DNA from: SR-FBR-E99 sp963732365
GTDB lineage: Bacteria > Bacteroidota > Bacteroidia > Bacteroidales > VadinHA17
Reading direction: 5' to 3'
Assembly: GCA_963732365.1 (NCBI GenBank)
Contig: CAVSZC010000005.1
Coordinates: 124,001-188,000, forward strand
DNA: 64,000 bases
Part shown: in pieces, positions 50,493 through 59,489 of the stretch
Layout of the letters: each line of letters opens with the position of its first letter
Numbering within the stretch: the stretch's first letter is position 1
Notes under the pieces: model-generated
What the model saw: the letters and a program-made list of their open reading frames with translations, nothing else
What the model was told of the DNA's origin: nothing
Database searches by the model: none
Made by a program: the position numbers and the translations under genes

Positions 50493-50735
50493 TCAGTTAT
50501 TTTTCGAGTCCTGCGAGAAGAGAGTCATCTCACTCTGCTCCCATAATGTAGGGTGCTCGGCATCAAACCTCCCGATTATTGCCTGCATTATGGTCCTCCG
50601 CATAAAATCCGATTTGCTCCTCACCCTGAATCGCTTGCAGTACACATTCAAAGCCCTCGCTTCCCTCTGGTTAAGCCTCAGAGTGAGCGTAGTCGTCCTC
50701 CTTATCCTATCCTCAGTGTACTGAACCCTTTTCAA
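50493..50735 (-). CDS. Ribbon-helix-helix DNA-binding protein
   Basis: This 80-residue protein has an N-terminal beta strand TTTLTLRLNQREARALNVYCKRFRVRSKSDFMRRTIMQAII, a pattern of the ribbon-helix-helix/MobC-like fold used by small repressors and relaxosome accessories. No relaxase is adjacent. It lies outside the island, 560 bases beyond the right attachment site. Its target is unknown. Confidence 0.55.
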   Translation of the reverse strand: MKRVQYTEDRIRRTTTLTLRLNQREARALNVYCKRFRVRSKSDFMRRTIMQAIIGRFDAEHPTLWEQSEMTLFSQDSKNN

Positions 50736-50815
50736 GACTGCTATAAATTTTATACTAAAATAGCCCTGATCAACCGCAATGCAGGCAGACGGATGTGTAA
50801 ATTATCAACAATAAA

Positions 50816-50849
50816 AAAGCAGGCCTGCTGCAAATAGCTGGTCTGCTTT
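50816..50849 (-). terminator. Rho-independent terminator of the aldolase gene
   Basis: AAAGCAGGCCTGC and GCTGGTCTGCTTT form a stem with bulges. On the minus strand it is followed by TTTTTTATT, 22 bases after the aldolase stop codon. Confidence 0.65.
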
Positions 50850-50870
50850 ATGTTATGATACTAATAAGTA

Positions 50871-51947
50871 TTACGCCCTGTCAAGCGCGTTAAGGTCAGC
50901 AAAGGCCTCCTTAAGTCTTGCAATGAAGCTTTCCTGCCCTTTGCGAAGCCATACCCGCGGATCATAGTACTTCTTATTGGGTTTGTCCTCTCCCTCGGGA
51001 TTGCCTATCTGGCCCTGCAGATAGCCCTTCTTTGCCTCGTAGAAGTCCTTCACTCCTGCCCAGAATGCCCACTGCATGTCAGTGTCAATGTTCATCTTTA
51101 TGGCGCCGTATTTTATTGCCTCAGTGATAAGATGCTTCTCCGATCCTGAGCCGCCGTGGAAGACGAAGTTCACCGGGTTATGCCCTGTCTTGTATTTCTT
51201 CTGAATATACTCCTGCGAGTTCCTCAGTATCTCAGGCCTCAGTGTCACGTTTCCCGGCTTGTACACACCGTGTACATTGCCGAATGATGCGGCAATGGTG
51301 AAGTTAGGAGACACCTTCAGCAGCTCTTCATAGGCATATGCCACATCCTCCGGCTGGGTATACAGTCTTGAACTGTCAACACCGGTGTTGTCAACCCCGT
51401 CTTCTTCGCCTCCCGTCACTCCCAGCTCAATCTCGAGGGTCATGCCAAGCTTCTCCATTCTCTTCAGATACGTCTTGCATGTTTCGATATTCTCCTTCAG
51501 CGGCTCCTCTGACAGGTCAAGCATATGCGAGCTGAAGAGGGGCTTTCCGTTGGTCTCATAGAACTCTTCTCCTGCCTCCAGCAGCGCGTCAATCCATGGC
51601 AGCAGCTTGCGGGCAGCATGATCTGTGTGAAGTATCACCGGTACACCGTAATACTCAGACACGTTATGCACATGAAGGGCACCTGAGATTCCCCCCGCAA
51701 TGGCTCCCGTATGACCATCCTTTGGCAGCCCCTGGCCCCCGAAGAAGTGAGCGCCGCCGTTTGAGAACTGTATGATGACAGGCGAATTGACTTCGCGGGC
51801 AGTCTCCAGAACAGCATTAACGGAATCAGTCCCTATAACATTTACCGCCGGAATGGCAAAGTCATTACGGTTGGCGTAATCAAACAGCTTGCGTACATCC
51901 TCGCCGGATATCACTCCGGGCTCGAGATTTAATCCTTTCTTAGTCAT
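50871..51947 (-). CDS. fbaA: Class II fructose-bisphosphate aldolase
   Basis: This 358-residue zinc-dependent aldolase cleaves fructose 1,6-bisphosphate to dihydroxyacetone phosphate and glyceraldehyde 3-phosphate, or the reverse. The metal and substrate motifs are HTDHAARK, SSHMLDLSEE, LEIELGVTGGEEDGV, ASFGNVHGVYKPG and VFHGGSGS. The length is normal. A -7-like box TATCTTTG (minus strand; plus 51988-51995) lies about 41 bases upstream of the ATG. The divergent TolC gene begins near this region. A terminator follows at 50816-50849. Confidence 0.95.
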   Translation of the reverse strand: MTKKGLNLEPGVISGEDVRKLFDYANRNDFAIPAVNVIGTDSVNAVLETAREVNSPVIIQFSNGGAHFFGGQGLPKDGHTGAIAGGISGALHVHNVSEYYGVPVILHTDHAARKLLPWIDALLEAGEEFYETNGKPLFSSHMLDLSEEPLKENIETCKTYLKRMEKLGMTLEIELGVTGGEEDGVDNTGVDSSRLYTQPEDVAYAYEELLKVSPNFTIAASFGNVHGVYKPGNVTLRPEILRNSQEYIQKKYKTGHNPVNFVFHGGSGSEKHLITEAIKYGAIKMNIDTDMQWAFWAGVKDFYEAKKGYLQGQIGNPEGEDKPNKKYYDPRVWLRKGQESFIARLKEAFADLNALDRA

Positions 51948-52053
51948 TATTTTATGTGTTAAATTAAAAATTCCAGGTCACAGGTGGCAAAGATAGCTAA
52001 AAAACCAGGACTCTTTTTCACCTCATATGCAGCAAGAGAATATCTCAATAGTC

Positions 52054-52083
52054 TTTGTTGTACTGATCAATTTCCTATCTTCG
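52054..52083 (+). promoter_or_regulatory. Putative promoter of the TolC-HlyD operon
   Basis: TTTG at 52054-52057, an 18-base spacer and TATCTTCG at 52076-52083 resemble the Bacteroidota promoter. The position supports ATG 52116 as the tolC start rather than the ATG at 51984. Confidence 0.4.
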
Positions 52084-52115
52084 TAGCTTCATTAATTGTC
52101 AATATTTCAGTCAAC

Positions 52116-53501
52116 ATGAAAATAAAATGCTTTCAATTGTTGCTTGTCGCCTTGATGAGTCCGGTGCTTCTGCATTCACAGCAGAAGGAGTGGACTCTTG
52201 AGGAGTGCATAGCCCATGCTCTTGAGAACAATATTCAGATCAAGCAGCAGGAGATCGTTACACAGTACCAGGAATCGACTCTTGAGCAGTCAAAGCTTGA
52301 TCTGCTGCCATCGCTGAACGGGAGTGCCTCACACCGCTACGCTTTTGGCCGTGCTCTTGACCAGACGACGAACCGCTATACGGAAAACGAGACGGTTCAG
52401 TCAAGCAGCTTCTCGACAGGCAGCAACATGTCATTATTCAATGGCCTTGTCAACCTCAATACCATTAAAAAGAACCAGTATGAGCTTCTTGCCAGCGAAC
52501 AGGATCTCGAAGGCTTCAGGGACGACATCTCTCTTAATGTTGCCCTTGCTTATCTCCAGATACTGCTGAATCATGAGCTTGTAAACACTATTCTATCACA
52601 GGTTGAGATGACGCAGCAGCAGATAGACCGGACGCAAAAGCTTGTCGATGCCGGTAGTCTTGCCCGTGGCAATCTGCTTGATATCGAGGCCCAGGCTGCC
52701 CGCGAGGAGGTTCAGCTTATAACACTCCAGAATCAGCTGGCCATTTCTTACCTCACGCTCGCCCAGCTGCTTGAGCTGTCCTCAGCTGAGGGTTTTGCAA
52801 TACAGGTACCCACCATTGCACTTAGCCCGACAACTTACGAGGGGAACCCCGACTCAATATTCAGGGTGGCAGAGAAGATCAGGCCGGAAGTTCTCAGTGC
52901 CGAATATAAGCTTAAAGGCGCCGAGTATGACCTTGCCATAGCCAAAGGGGGCAGAAGCCCGCAGCTATCGCTGGGCGCCTCGATTGGCACCTCCTACTCA
53001 GACAACAGGATAGAAGATATAAATACAATGGAACCCTATGACTTCTGGACCCAGATGGATATCAACAGGAACGCCTCACTGGGCTTTTCACTTAATATTC
53101 CCATCCTGAACGGATGGATGGTGAATACACGAATTAAAAACTCAAAGCTTGGTATTGAAAACTCAAAGTATGCACTCGAAAATACCAGGAAGCAGCTCTA
53201 CAAGAATATCCAGCAGGCATATACCGATGCCAGGGGGGCAATGAAGAAGTTCTACTCGACCCAGAAGGCCGTCGCCTCTATGGAAGAGGCATTCCGCTAT
53301 GCAGAACAGAAATTGAATGTCGGCATGCTCACAGCTGTCGATTACAACCTGTCAAAGACACAGCTGCTGAATGCCCAGAGTGAGATGGCCCAGGCCAAAT
53401 ACGAGTATGTTTTCAAAACCAAGGTGCTCGATTTCTACAGGGGAATCCCATTGACCCTGGAACACATAACAATCCTAGCTAATCATTCTGAAAATCAATA
53501 A
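52116..53501 (+). CDS. TolC-family outer-membrane efflux protein
   Basis: This is a 461-residue protein from ATG 52116 with a signal peptide (MKIKCFQLLLVALMSPVLLHSQ). The typical opening EWTLEECIAHALENNIQIKQQE starts the first helical repeat. The two-repeat structure runs to the end, with QLLNAQSEMAQAKYEYVFKTKVLDFYRG in the last coiled coil. It forms a trimeric export channel across the outer membrane. An ATG at 51984 in the same frame would add 44 residues before the signal peptide and is unlikely. The HlyD-type adaptor gene follows after 3 bases. Confidence 0.9.
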   Translation: MKIKCFQLLLVALMSPVLLHSQQKEWTLEECIAHALENNIQIKQQEIVTQYQESTLEQSKLDLLPSLNGSASHRYAFGRALDQTTNRYTENETVQSSSFSTGSNMSLFNGLVNLNTIKKNQYELLASEQDLEGFRDDISLNVALAYLQILLNHELVNTILSQVEMTQQQIDRTQKLVDAGSLARGNLLDIEAQAAREEVQLITLQNQLAISYLTLAQLLELSSAEGFAIQVPTIALSPTTYEGNPDSIFRVAEKIRPEVLSAEYKLKGAEYDLAIAKGGRSPQLSLGASIGTSYSDNRIEDINTMEPYDFWTQMDINRNASLGFSLNIPILNGWMVNTRIKNSKLGIENSKYALENTRKQLYKNIQQAYTDARGAMKKFYSTQKAVASMEEAFRYAEQKLNVGMLTAVDYNLSKTQLLNAQSEMAQAKYEYVFKTKVLDFYRGIPLTLEHITILANHSENQ

Positions 53502-53504
53502 GTC

Positions 53505-54788
53505 ATGAAAGACAATAAACTCCTTAAGATTCTTGTTCCCGTTGTACTCCTTTTGCTGGTCCTGGCTGCCGTAGGAAAGAAACAGGGTTGGTTTGGCAAA
53601 GAGGTAACCGTAAAGGTGGCCGTTGAAAAGACAGCACTCAGTCCTATCGTGGAGGCTGTAACGGCGAACGGTAAGATAGAACCGGAAAAAGAGGTAAAGA
53701 TAAGCCCGGATGTCTCCGGTGAGATAGTTGAACTGACCGTCAGGGAAGGAGATTTTGTACAGAAGGGAGTCCTCCTCTTCAAGATAAAGCCTGAGATTTA
53801 CATATCGGCACGTGATCGGGCCACGGCCTCGCTGAGCTCCTCGCAGGCAAGACTGTCACAGGCTGACGCACAGCTGATACAGGCAGAACTTGCATTTAAC
53901 AGGAGCAAGGCTCTCTGGGAGCAGAAGACCATTTCAGAGTCTGAATATGAGCAGGCGGAGGCACAGTTTAAGATTGCCAAAGCTGAGAGAGAGTCTGCGC
54001 TGTACTCCGTTAAAAGCTCGGAAGCAACCCTTAAGGAAGCCAATGAGAACCTGATAAAGACCACTGTCTATTCACCGATGACGGGGACCGTTTCAAGCCT
54101 GTCGGTGGAACTTGGCGAGAGGGTTGTCGGGGCAAACATGATGACCGGTACGGAAGTGCTGCGTGTTGCCGACCTGAACCGCATGGAGGTGGTTGTGGAG
54201 GTAAACGAGAATGACATCATCAGGGTCAAGCTCGGTGATACTGCCAAAGTAGAGGTGGATGCTTACCTTGACCGTGACTTTACAGGGATTGTGACCGAGA
54301 TAGCCAATTCAGCCAAGAGTGTCGGGCTGACATCTGACCAGGTGACTAATTTCGAGGTGAAGATCTATATTCTCCGCGAGTCGTATGAAGACCTTATTTC
54401 CGAAAAGGATCCCAGCCCGTTCAGGCCAGGGATGTCGGCGTCAGTTGACATCTTCACAGACAAAAAGACAGACGTCCTAACAGTACCCATTCAGGCAGTG
54501 ACTACGCGCACTGATACGACAAAAATGAAAATGACCGGAATAGAGGACATCCGGACAATTGTATTTGTCTCTGACGGAACGAGGGCTCTGGCGCGCGACG
54601 TAAAAACAGGTATACAGGATAACGTAAAAATCGAGATCATGTCTGGTCTGACGGAGGGGGAAGAGGTAATAGTACAGCCATTCAGTGCGATAAGCAAGAA
54701 GCTGGCCGACTCCACGTTAATCGAGGTGGTCGACAAAGAGTCTCTCTTCAACACCGAGAAGAAGAAGGAGAAGAAGAAGGAAGAGTAG
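53505..54788 (+). CDS. HlyD-family periplasmic adaptor subunit
   Basis: This 427-residue membrane-fusion protein has one N-terminal transmembrane anchor (LLKILVPVVLLLLVLAAVG). Biotinyl-lipoyl-like halves occur (NGKIEPEKEVKISPDVSGEIVELTVREGDFVQKGVLLFKI and YSPMTGTVSSLSVELGERVVG), a coiled-coil hairpin lies between them, and a C-terminal beta-barrel follows. The tail is lysine-glutamate-rich (KKKEKKKEE). It bridges an inner-membrane transporter to TolC. It is unusual that no MacB- or RND-type transporter gene follows; tsaB begins 15 bases after the stop. Confidence 0.88.
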   Translation: MKDNKLLKILVPVVLLLLVLAAVGKKQGWFGKEVTVKVAVEKTALSPIVEAVTANGKIEPEKEVKISPDVSGEIVELTVREGDFVQKGVLLFKIKPEIYISARDRATASLSSSQARLSQADAQLIQAELAFNRSKALWEQKTISESEYEQAEAQFKIAKAERESALYSVKSSEATLKEANENLIKTTVYSPMTGTVSSLSVELGERVVGANMMTGTEVLRVADLNRMEVVVEVNENDIIRVKLGDTAKVEVDAYLDRDFTGIVTEIANSAKSVGLTSDQVTNFEVKIYILRESYEDLISEKDPSPFRPGMSASVDIFTDKKTDVLTVPIQAVTTRTDTTKMKMTGIEDIRTIVFVSDGTRALARDVKTGIQDNVKIEIMSGLTEGEEVIVQPFSAISKKLADSTLIEVVDKESLFNTEKKKEKKKEE

Positions 54789-54803
54789 GAACGGGCACCA
54801 GAA

Positions 54804-55496
54804 ATGATACTGTGCATTGAGACAGCTACCCCGGTATGTTCCGCAGCATTGTGCGATCACAACAAGGTCGTTAATGTCCTGGTTGCGGAACAGGGATTGT
54901 CACATGCATCACAACTGACTGTTCTGATAGGCAAACTGCTTGAAACGGCCGGAGTCGCGCCCCTGTCGCTTGAGGCCGTGGCTGTCAGCAAAGGCCCCGG
55001 ATCATATACAGGTCTCAGGATCGGCGTTTCCGTAGCCAAGGGCATTGCCTACGGTGCCGGCATACCGCTGATAGGAATCAACACCCTGGCTGCAATGTGC
55101 CACGGCTATCTGGAAGTCAACACTCTTCCCGAAGGGGATAAAACACTCCTGTGCCCCATGATTGACGCAAGACGCATGGAGGTCTATAATGCCCTTTTCA
55201 CAGCAAAAGGGGTAATGGTCAGAGAGACATCGGCTGATATTATCACAGACAAGTCTTTCAGTTCTGAACTTGAATCGGGGAAGGTGATATTTTTCGGCAG
55301 CGGTGCTGAAAAATGCCGCGAAGTGATCACCGGCAGCAACGCTCTCTTTGATGATGACTTCTCACTGACGGCATCATATTTGCACATCCCGTCGGTAAGA
55401 GCCCTGAGGGAAAAGCACTTCGAGGATGTTGCATATTTTGAACCTTACTATCTCAAGGAGTTCATTGCCACCGTCCCGAGAAAGCTGATCCCCTGA
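54804..55496 (+). CDS. tsaB: tRNA threonylcarbamoyladenosine biosynthesis protein TsaB
   Basis: This 230-residue ASKHA-fold protein is the scaffold of the TsaB-TsaD-TsaE complex, which makes t6A in tRNAs. The signature VSKGPGSYTGLRIGVSVAKGIAYG is near residues 60-83, and the N-terminal ILCIETATPVCSAAL is typical. PMIDARRMEVYNALF is also family-characteristic. The start lies 15 bases after the HlyD stop, and the DUF3108 gene follows after 17 bases, so it is in an operon. Confidence 0.92.
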   Translation: MILCIETATPVCSAALCDHNKVVNVLVAEQGLSHASQLTVLIGKLLETAGVAPLSLEAVAVSKGPGSYTGLRIGVSVAKGIAYGAGIPLIGINTLAAMCHGYLEVNTLPEGDKTLLCPMIDARRMEVYNALFTAKGVMVRETSADIITDKSFSSELESGKVIFFGSGAEKCREVITGSNALFDDDFSLTASYLHIPSVRALREKHFEDVAYFEPYYLKEFIATVPRKLIP

Positions 55497-55513
55497 AGAA
55501 GAAGAACCGAAGA

Positions 55514-56290
55514 ATGAGAACAGAATTTGTCACCGGCCTGCTGATCCTCCTGACAGTAACGCAGTTACTTTCTGCTCAGGAGCAGCCTTACATGCCCGGG
55601 GAGAAAGTGTCATACCAGATAAGATACGGCCCTGTTAACGGCGGCCTGGCCTATCTGGAAATGAAAGAGGGATACTTTAACGGTGAGAAGGTGTGGCATG
55701 CCGTAGTGTCAGGAAAGACGACAGGAGTTGCCGATGCGGTATACAAGGTAAGAGACACTTATGAAAGCTACATAAACCCGGAAACAGACCTGCCGGTCTT
55801 CTCAATCAGAAATATTTCAGAGGGGAAATACAGGAAATACAACGAGGTAACCTTTGACCACGAAACAAGAAGCGACTCGGTTCTGCTATTCAGCAACCTT
55901 TCGGGAAATCACACAGGTCCGAGGGGAATACTTGACATAGTATCCTGTTTCTACTGGTTCAGGAAATATCACCTCGCAGCAGCAGATTCGCTCGTGCCCG
56001 GAGAGATATTCAGCATGACCACCTGGTTCGCAGATGAACTCTATCCTATCATACTGAAATACAGGGGCAAGGAGACCATAAAAGTCAAGGGCAGCAAGAT
56101 AGAATGCTACAGGTTTCACCCCGTCACGGAAGTAGGCCGTGTCTTCAAGACAGAGGAAGATATGGCAATATGGTTCACTGCAGATGAAAATTTTTTACCG
56201 GTTAAGATCCGTTTTGATATCTTTGTGGGGTCATTTAATGTGGAGATGATAAGCTTCGAAGGGCTTAAAGAACCAATAACGATTAATTAA
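55514..56290 (+). CDS. DUF3108 family protein
   Basis: This 258-residue protein has a signal peptide (MRTEFVTGLLILLTVTQLLSAQ). The DUF3108 domain has its usual features: YMPGEKVSYQIRYGPVNGGLAYLEM, VRDTYESYINPETDLPVFSIRNISEG and the closing WFTADENFLPVKIRFDIFVGSFNVEM. It is thought to be periplasmic and binding, but the function is not established. It lies between tsaB and efp, a common Bacteroidota order. Confidence 0.85.
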   Translation: MRTEFVTGLLILLTVTQLLSAQEQPYMPGEKVSYQIRYGPVNGGLAYLEMKEGYFNGEKVWHAVVSGKTTGVADAVYKVRDTYESYINPETDLPVFSIRNISEGKYRKYNEVTFDHETRSDSVLLFSNLSGNHTGPRGILDIVSCFYWFRKYHLAAADSLVPGEIFSMTTWFADELYPIILKYRGKETIKVKGSKIECYRFHPVTEVGRVFKTEEDMAIWFTADENFLPVKIRFDIFVGSFNVEMISFEGLKEPITIN

Positions 56291-56309
56291 CCAAGGATCA
56301 AAATTTTTT

Positions 56310-56876
56310 ATGGCTACAACAGCAGACTTCAGAAACGGGATGGTGATTGAATACAATAATGATCTTTATACCATCGTTCAGTTTCAACATGTTAAACCCG
56401 GCAAAGGTCCGGCTTTCGTACGTACGAAGCTGAAAAACGTTACTACGGGCAAGGTACTTGAGAATACATTCAACTCGGGAGTGAAGGTCAACGTGGCTCG
56501 CGTTGAACGCCGTCCGCACCAGTACCTGTACAACGACGACATGGGATATCATCTGATGCACCAGGAGACATTTGAGCAGATCAGTGTCCCTGAATCAATG
56601 ATTGAGAACAGTGACCTTCTCAAGGAAGGGGTTACAGTGGAGGTGGTTGTTCATGCTGACACAGAGAACGTTCTTCTTGTTGACCTTCCCATGAACGTGG
56701 TGATGGAAGTGACATATTCAGAACCCGGACTAAGGGGAGATACTGCAACCAACACCCTCAAGCCGGCGACAGTAGAGTCGGGGGCAACAATCATGGTGCC
56801 TCTCTTTGTCAATACCGGCGACAAGATACGGATCGATACCCGTGACCGGTCGTATGTTGAAAGAGTCAAAGGCTGA
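56310..56876 (+). CDS. efp: Translation elongation factor P
   Basis: This 188-residue three-domain beta-barrel protein assists peptide-bond formation at polyproline stretches. The modified-lysine loop reads HVKPGKGPAFVRTKLKN (Lys in PGKG). The C-terminus (GDKIRIDTRDRSYVERV) is typical. The start lies 19 bases after the DUF3108 stop. The phosphatase gene begins 10 bases after the stop. Confidence 0.95.
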   Translation: MATTADFRNGMVIEYNNDLYTIVQFQHVKPGKGPAFVRTKLKNVTTGKVLENTFNSGVKVNVARVERRPHQYLYNDDMGYHLMHQETFEQISVPESMIENSDLLKEGVTVEVVVHADTENVLLVDLPMNVVMEVTYSEPGLRGDTATNTLKPATVESGATIMVPLFVNTGDKIRIDTRDRSYVERVKG

Positions 56877-56886
56877 GACAGTTCGC

Positions 56887-58113
56887 ATGAATGAGAGCAG
56901 GCTTCCGAAAGACAGACTTAAAATGTCGAAGTTCAAGCTCGACGCACTGCTCGACATTACTCTGTCAATCAATGCCAACCTTCCGACAGGAGATCTCCTG
57001 AAGAAGTATGAGTCTATCCTGCGTGAAGATCTGGGCATCGGCAAGATCCTTCTTTTCAAGCACAGCGAGAAGTGGGAGGTGCTGCTGAACTCGGGTTTTT
57101 CCGATTCATTGCAGAAAACAGTCAGTGTTGAACGTGACCTCCTCCGCTTCGGAGAGATCACCACAGAGGTCAATGAACTGTCTTTCAAAGGGGTGGATGT
57201 CATCATCCCCGTGTTCAATAATAATATTCCCGTCGCCTATGCCCTTATTGGGGATATTGATGAGGAGGGCGAGGGGATGAGCCCCGTGATAAAACACCTC
57301 CATTTCATTCAGACCATATCCAGCATCATCGTCGTCGCCATAGAAAACATCAGGCTCTTCAATGAAAGCCTCAAGCAGGAGGCCATGAAGCGTGAACTTG
57401 AGCTGGCAGCACGCATGCAGACGATGCTCATACCTGATAACAGGAACCTTCAGGGTGATGAAAGGATAAGCGTCCGGGGTTTTTATAACCCTCACTATGA
57501 GGTCGGAGGCGACTATTATGACTTCCTGCCCCTCTCGGGCGACGTTGTGGGTTTCTGCATGGCAGATGTGGCAGGCAAGGGGATATCAGCCGCGTTCCTC
57601 ATGTCAAACTTCCAGGCTACCCTCCGGGCCCTCTTCACCGCAGATGCAGACCTCGGTGATCTGCTGCGCAAGCTGAACAGCGTTGTTGTTGTAAACTCCT
57701 CCGGAGAACGGTTCATTACCCTGTTCATTGCAAGATATAATTTTGTAACCCGTACACTGGAGTATGTCAATGCTGCCCATAACCCGCCGGTGATGATTGA
57801 TCTGAAGTCGTTCACCTCAACCATGCTCAAACAGTCATGCGTTGGGGTCGGCATGCTTGACGAGATGCCATCAGTGGGCAGGGAGACTATTACAATCACC
57901 AATCCAACCAAAATCGTCTGTTATACTGACGGACTGTCTGAGCTGAAAGATGAGAACGGAAATGACCTTGGCGCCTCTCCGGTAGTCAAACACTTTACAA
58001 ATTCGGGGTCTGCCGCCGATAACCTTAAGTCTCTGATTGAAGATCTCGATATAAACACCAGCAATCCCAGGCTCTTCGACGATATATCGTTACTGGCCGT
58101 AGAGATACACTAA
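56887..58113 (+). CDS. SpoIIE/RsbU-type PP2C serine phosphatase
   Basis: This is a 408-residue protein from ATG 56887 (a longer frame from 56806 would overlap efp). The N-terminus (about 15-170) resembles a GAF-like sensor (ALLDITLSINANLPTGDLLKKYESIL). A helical linker ELAARMQTMLIPDN follows. The phosphatase domain has Mn-binding motifs VGGDYYDFLPL, MADVAGKGISAAFLM and KIVCYTDGLSELKD. It should dephosphorylate an anti-anti-sigma- or SiaC-type protein, and a SiaC homologue lies at 50032. It converges with the O-antigen ligase gene, with stops overlapping. Confidence 0.85.
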   Translation: MNESRLPKDRLKMSKFKLDALLDITLSINANLPTGDLLKKYESILREDLGIGKILLFKHSEKWEVLLNSGFSDSLQKTVSVERDLLRFGEITTEVNELSFKGVDVIIPVFNNNIPVAYALIGDIDEEGEGMSPVIKHLHFIQTISSIIVVAIENIRLFNESLKQEAMKRELELAARMQTMLIPDNRNLQGDERISVRGFYNPHYEVGGDYYDFLPLSGDVVGFCMADVAGKGISAAFLMSNFQATLRALFTADADLGDLLRKLNSVVVVNSSGERFITLFIARYNFVTRTLEYVNAAHNPPVMIDLKSFTSTMLKQSCVGVGMLDEMPSVGRETITITNPTKIVCYTDGLSELKDENGNDLGASPVVKHFTNSGSAADNLKSLIEDLDINTSNPRLFDDISLLAVEIH

Positions 58114-59489
58114 GCTTGCTCTTCTACAGGCAGGATATCCCCTTTTCCCTTCAGATCGAGTGCGACAAGCATCGCAATGAAACCCCACCAGAGTGCGGCT
58201 ATCTTATCGCTGTCAAGGAAGCTGTTCATGACGGCGTGGATTACATATGTCATGACACCTGTCAGGACGGCAAGTGCAAAATAGCCTTCTGCTGTGCGGT
58301 TTTCACCGTACCAGACCCTGATGCCTGTCAGCAGTGAGAAAATGACAATCAGCACGAAGAGCATGGCCCCGGGCAGGCCTGACTCGCTCAGTGCTCCGAG
58401 ATATTCACTGTGGGCGTTTCCAGCATCACCGAAGTCAGTGCTTATTATTGTTCTGTCGGCAGCCTCCTGGAAGGGTCCGTAGTTAAATTGATAGGTTCCC
58501 GGTCCCCAGCCCGTTACAGGCTTCTCCGCGAACATCTTCAGGGCCGATTTCCACCTGTTGATGCGCTCCAGGTTTGACTGGTCGGTTGATATGTTTGACG
58601 ACGAGCGCAGATGCTGTGCCAGGTCTGCTGATGAGTCTTCAGTGGTGCTGTCCATCCTCTCCCATATCCACCCTGCCGATAAAACCAGCGCAATGACAAA
58701 CATGACAGAGACAGTTGCAAGGATCCTCGGTGAAAGGCGGAGCCAAAGTATAATGGCAGGGACAACGGCAGCGATAAGGCTTACCCAGGCTGCGCGGCTG
58801 TATGAGAAGATAAAACCTGCAGTGAACAGAAGTATTATTGCAGAAAGAACTATCCTGAGCGAATAGCCGGTGCCTTTGCTGAACAGCATAACCATCAGCG
58901 GAGGGAGAAGGAACGCCATTGAAGCCCCGAATGAGGTATGATCCCTGTAAAAGGGGTAGCAGGCAGAGTGGGCAAACTGCTGGTTAAGCAGACCGGCGCT
59001 GCCCACCCTGATGAGAAAGAACACGACCACAACAGAGAGCCCTGCCGAATAGGCTATTATGTACCTGCGGCCGAAGGTGCCGCTGCTGAAGAGTTGTGCT
59101 GCAACAAGGTAGAAACCGGCAATAAACCACAGGCGGTATGCCAGTGTCTTGAACGAGACCCCGGGCATTGTTGAGGTGAGTGAGGTCAGCAGTGTCCATG
59201 TCAGCCACAGGGCAACAACCACAGTCACCGGATGGCGGAGAAGGCGCGGATCGAATTCGCGTGTGACGACAAGCTTGAATACCGTTATCAGGAGAAGCAT
59301 AGCCATGACCGGCTCTGTGGGAATTGACAGGTCAAAGGCTGCAGTCTCTGCCAGATAACTGATCTGTATCGAAAGGGGAGCCAGAAAGAGGGTAAGAAGT
59401 AAAAGCCTCTCAAGCGAGAGCACTGCCAGCATTATGACGGCCAGCGCTGCAGGTATTATCCATATCAGTGACTCAGTGCCGATCATCAC
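58110..59489 (-). CDS. O-antigen ligase family (Wzy/WaaL-like) membrane protein
   Basis: This 459-residue integral membrane protein has about ten to twelve helices. The O-antigen ligase/polymerase signature is in the large periplasmic loop: AEKPVTGWGPGTYQF...AHSEYLGALSESGLPGAM. It may act in polysaccharide polymerisation or ligation. It overlaps the Wzz-type gene by 17 bases, and the two form a small polysaccharide unit. There are no glycosyltransferases nearby. Confidence 0.82.
   Translation of the reverse strand: MMIGTESLIWIIPAALAVIMLAVLSLERLLLLTLFLAPLSIQISYLAETAAFDLSIPTEPVMAMLLLITVFKLVVTREFDPRLLRHPVTVVVALWLTWTLLTSLTSTMPGVSFKTLAYRLWFIAGFYLVAAQLFSSGTFGRRYIIAYSAGLSVVVVFFLIRVGSAGLLNQQFAHSACYPFYRDHTSFGASMAFLLPPLMVMLFSKGTGYSLRIVLSAIILLFTAGFIFSYSRAAWVSLIAAVVPAIILWLRLSPRILATVSVMFVIALVLSAGWIWERMDSTTEDSSADLAQHLRSSSNISTDQSNLERINRWKSALKMFAEKPVTGWGPGTYQFNYGPFQEAADRTIISTDFGDAGNAHSEYLGALSESGLPGAMLFVLIVIFSLLTGIRVWYGENRTAEGYFALAVLTGVMTYVIHAVMNSFLDSDKIAALWWGFIAMLVALDLKGKGDILPVEEQA

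Noticed and set aside
50493..50735. MobC relaxase accessory protein
   Set aside because: The fold pattern fits but there is no relaxase or oriT-like sequence nearby, so I kept only the ribbon-helix-helix assignment.
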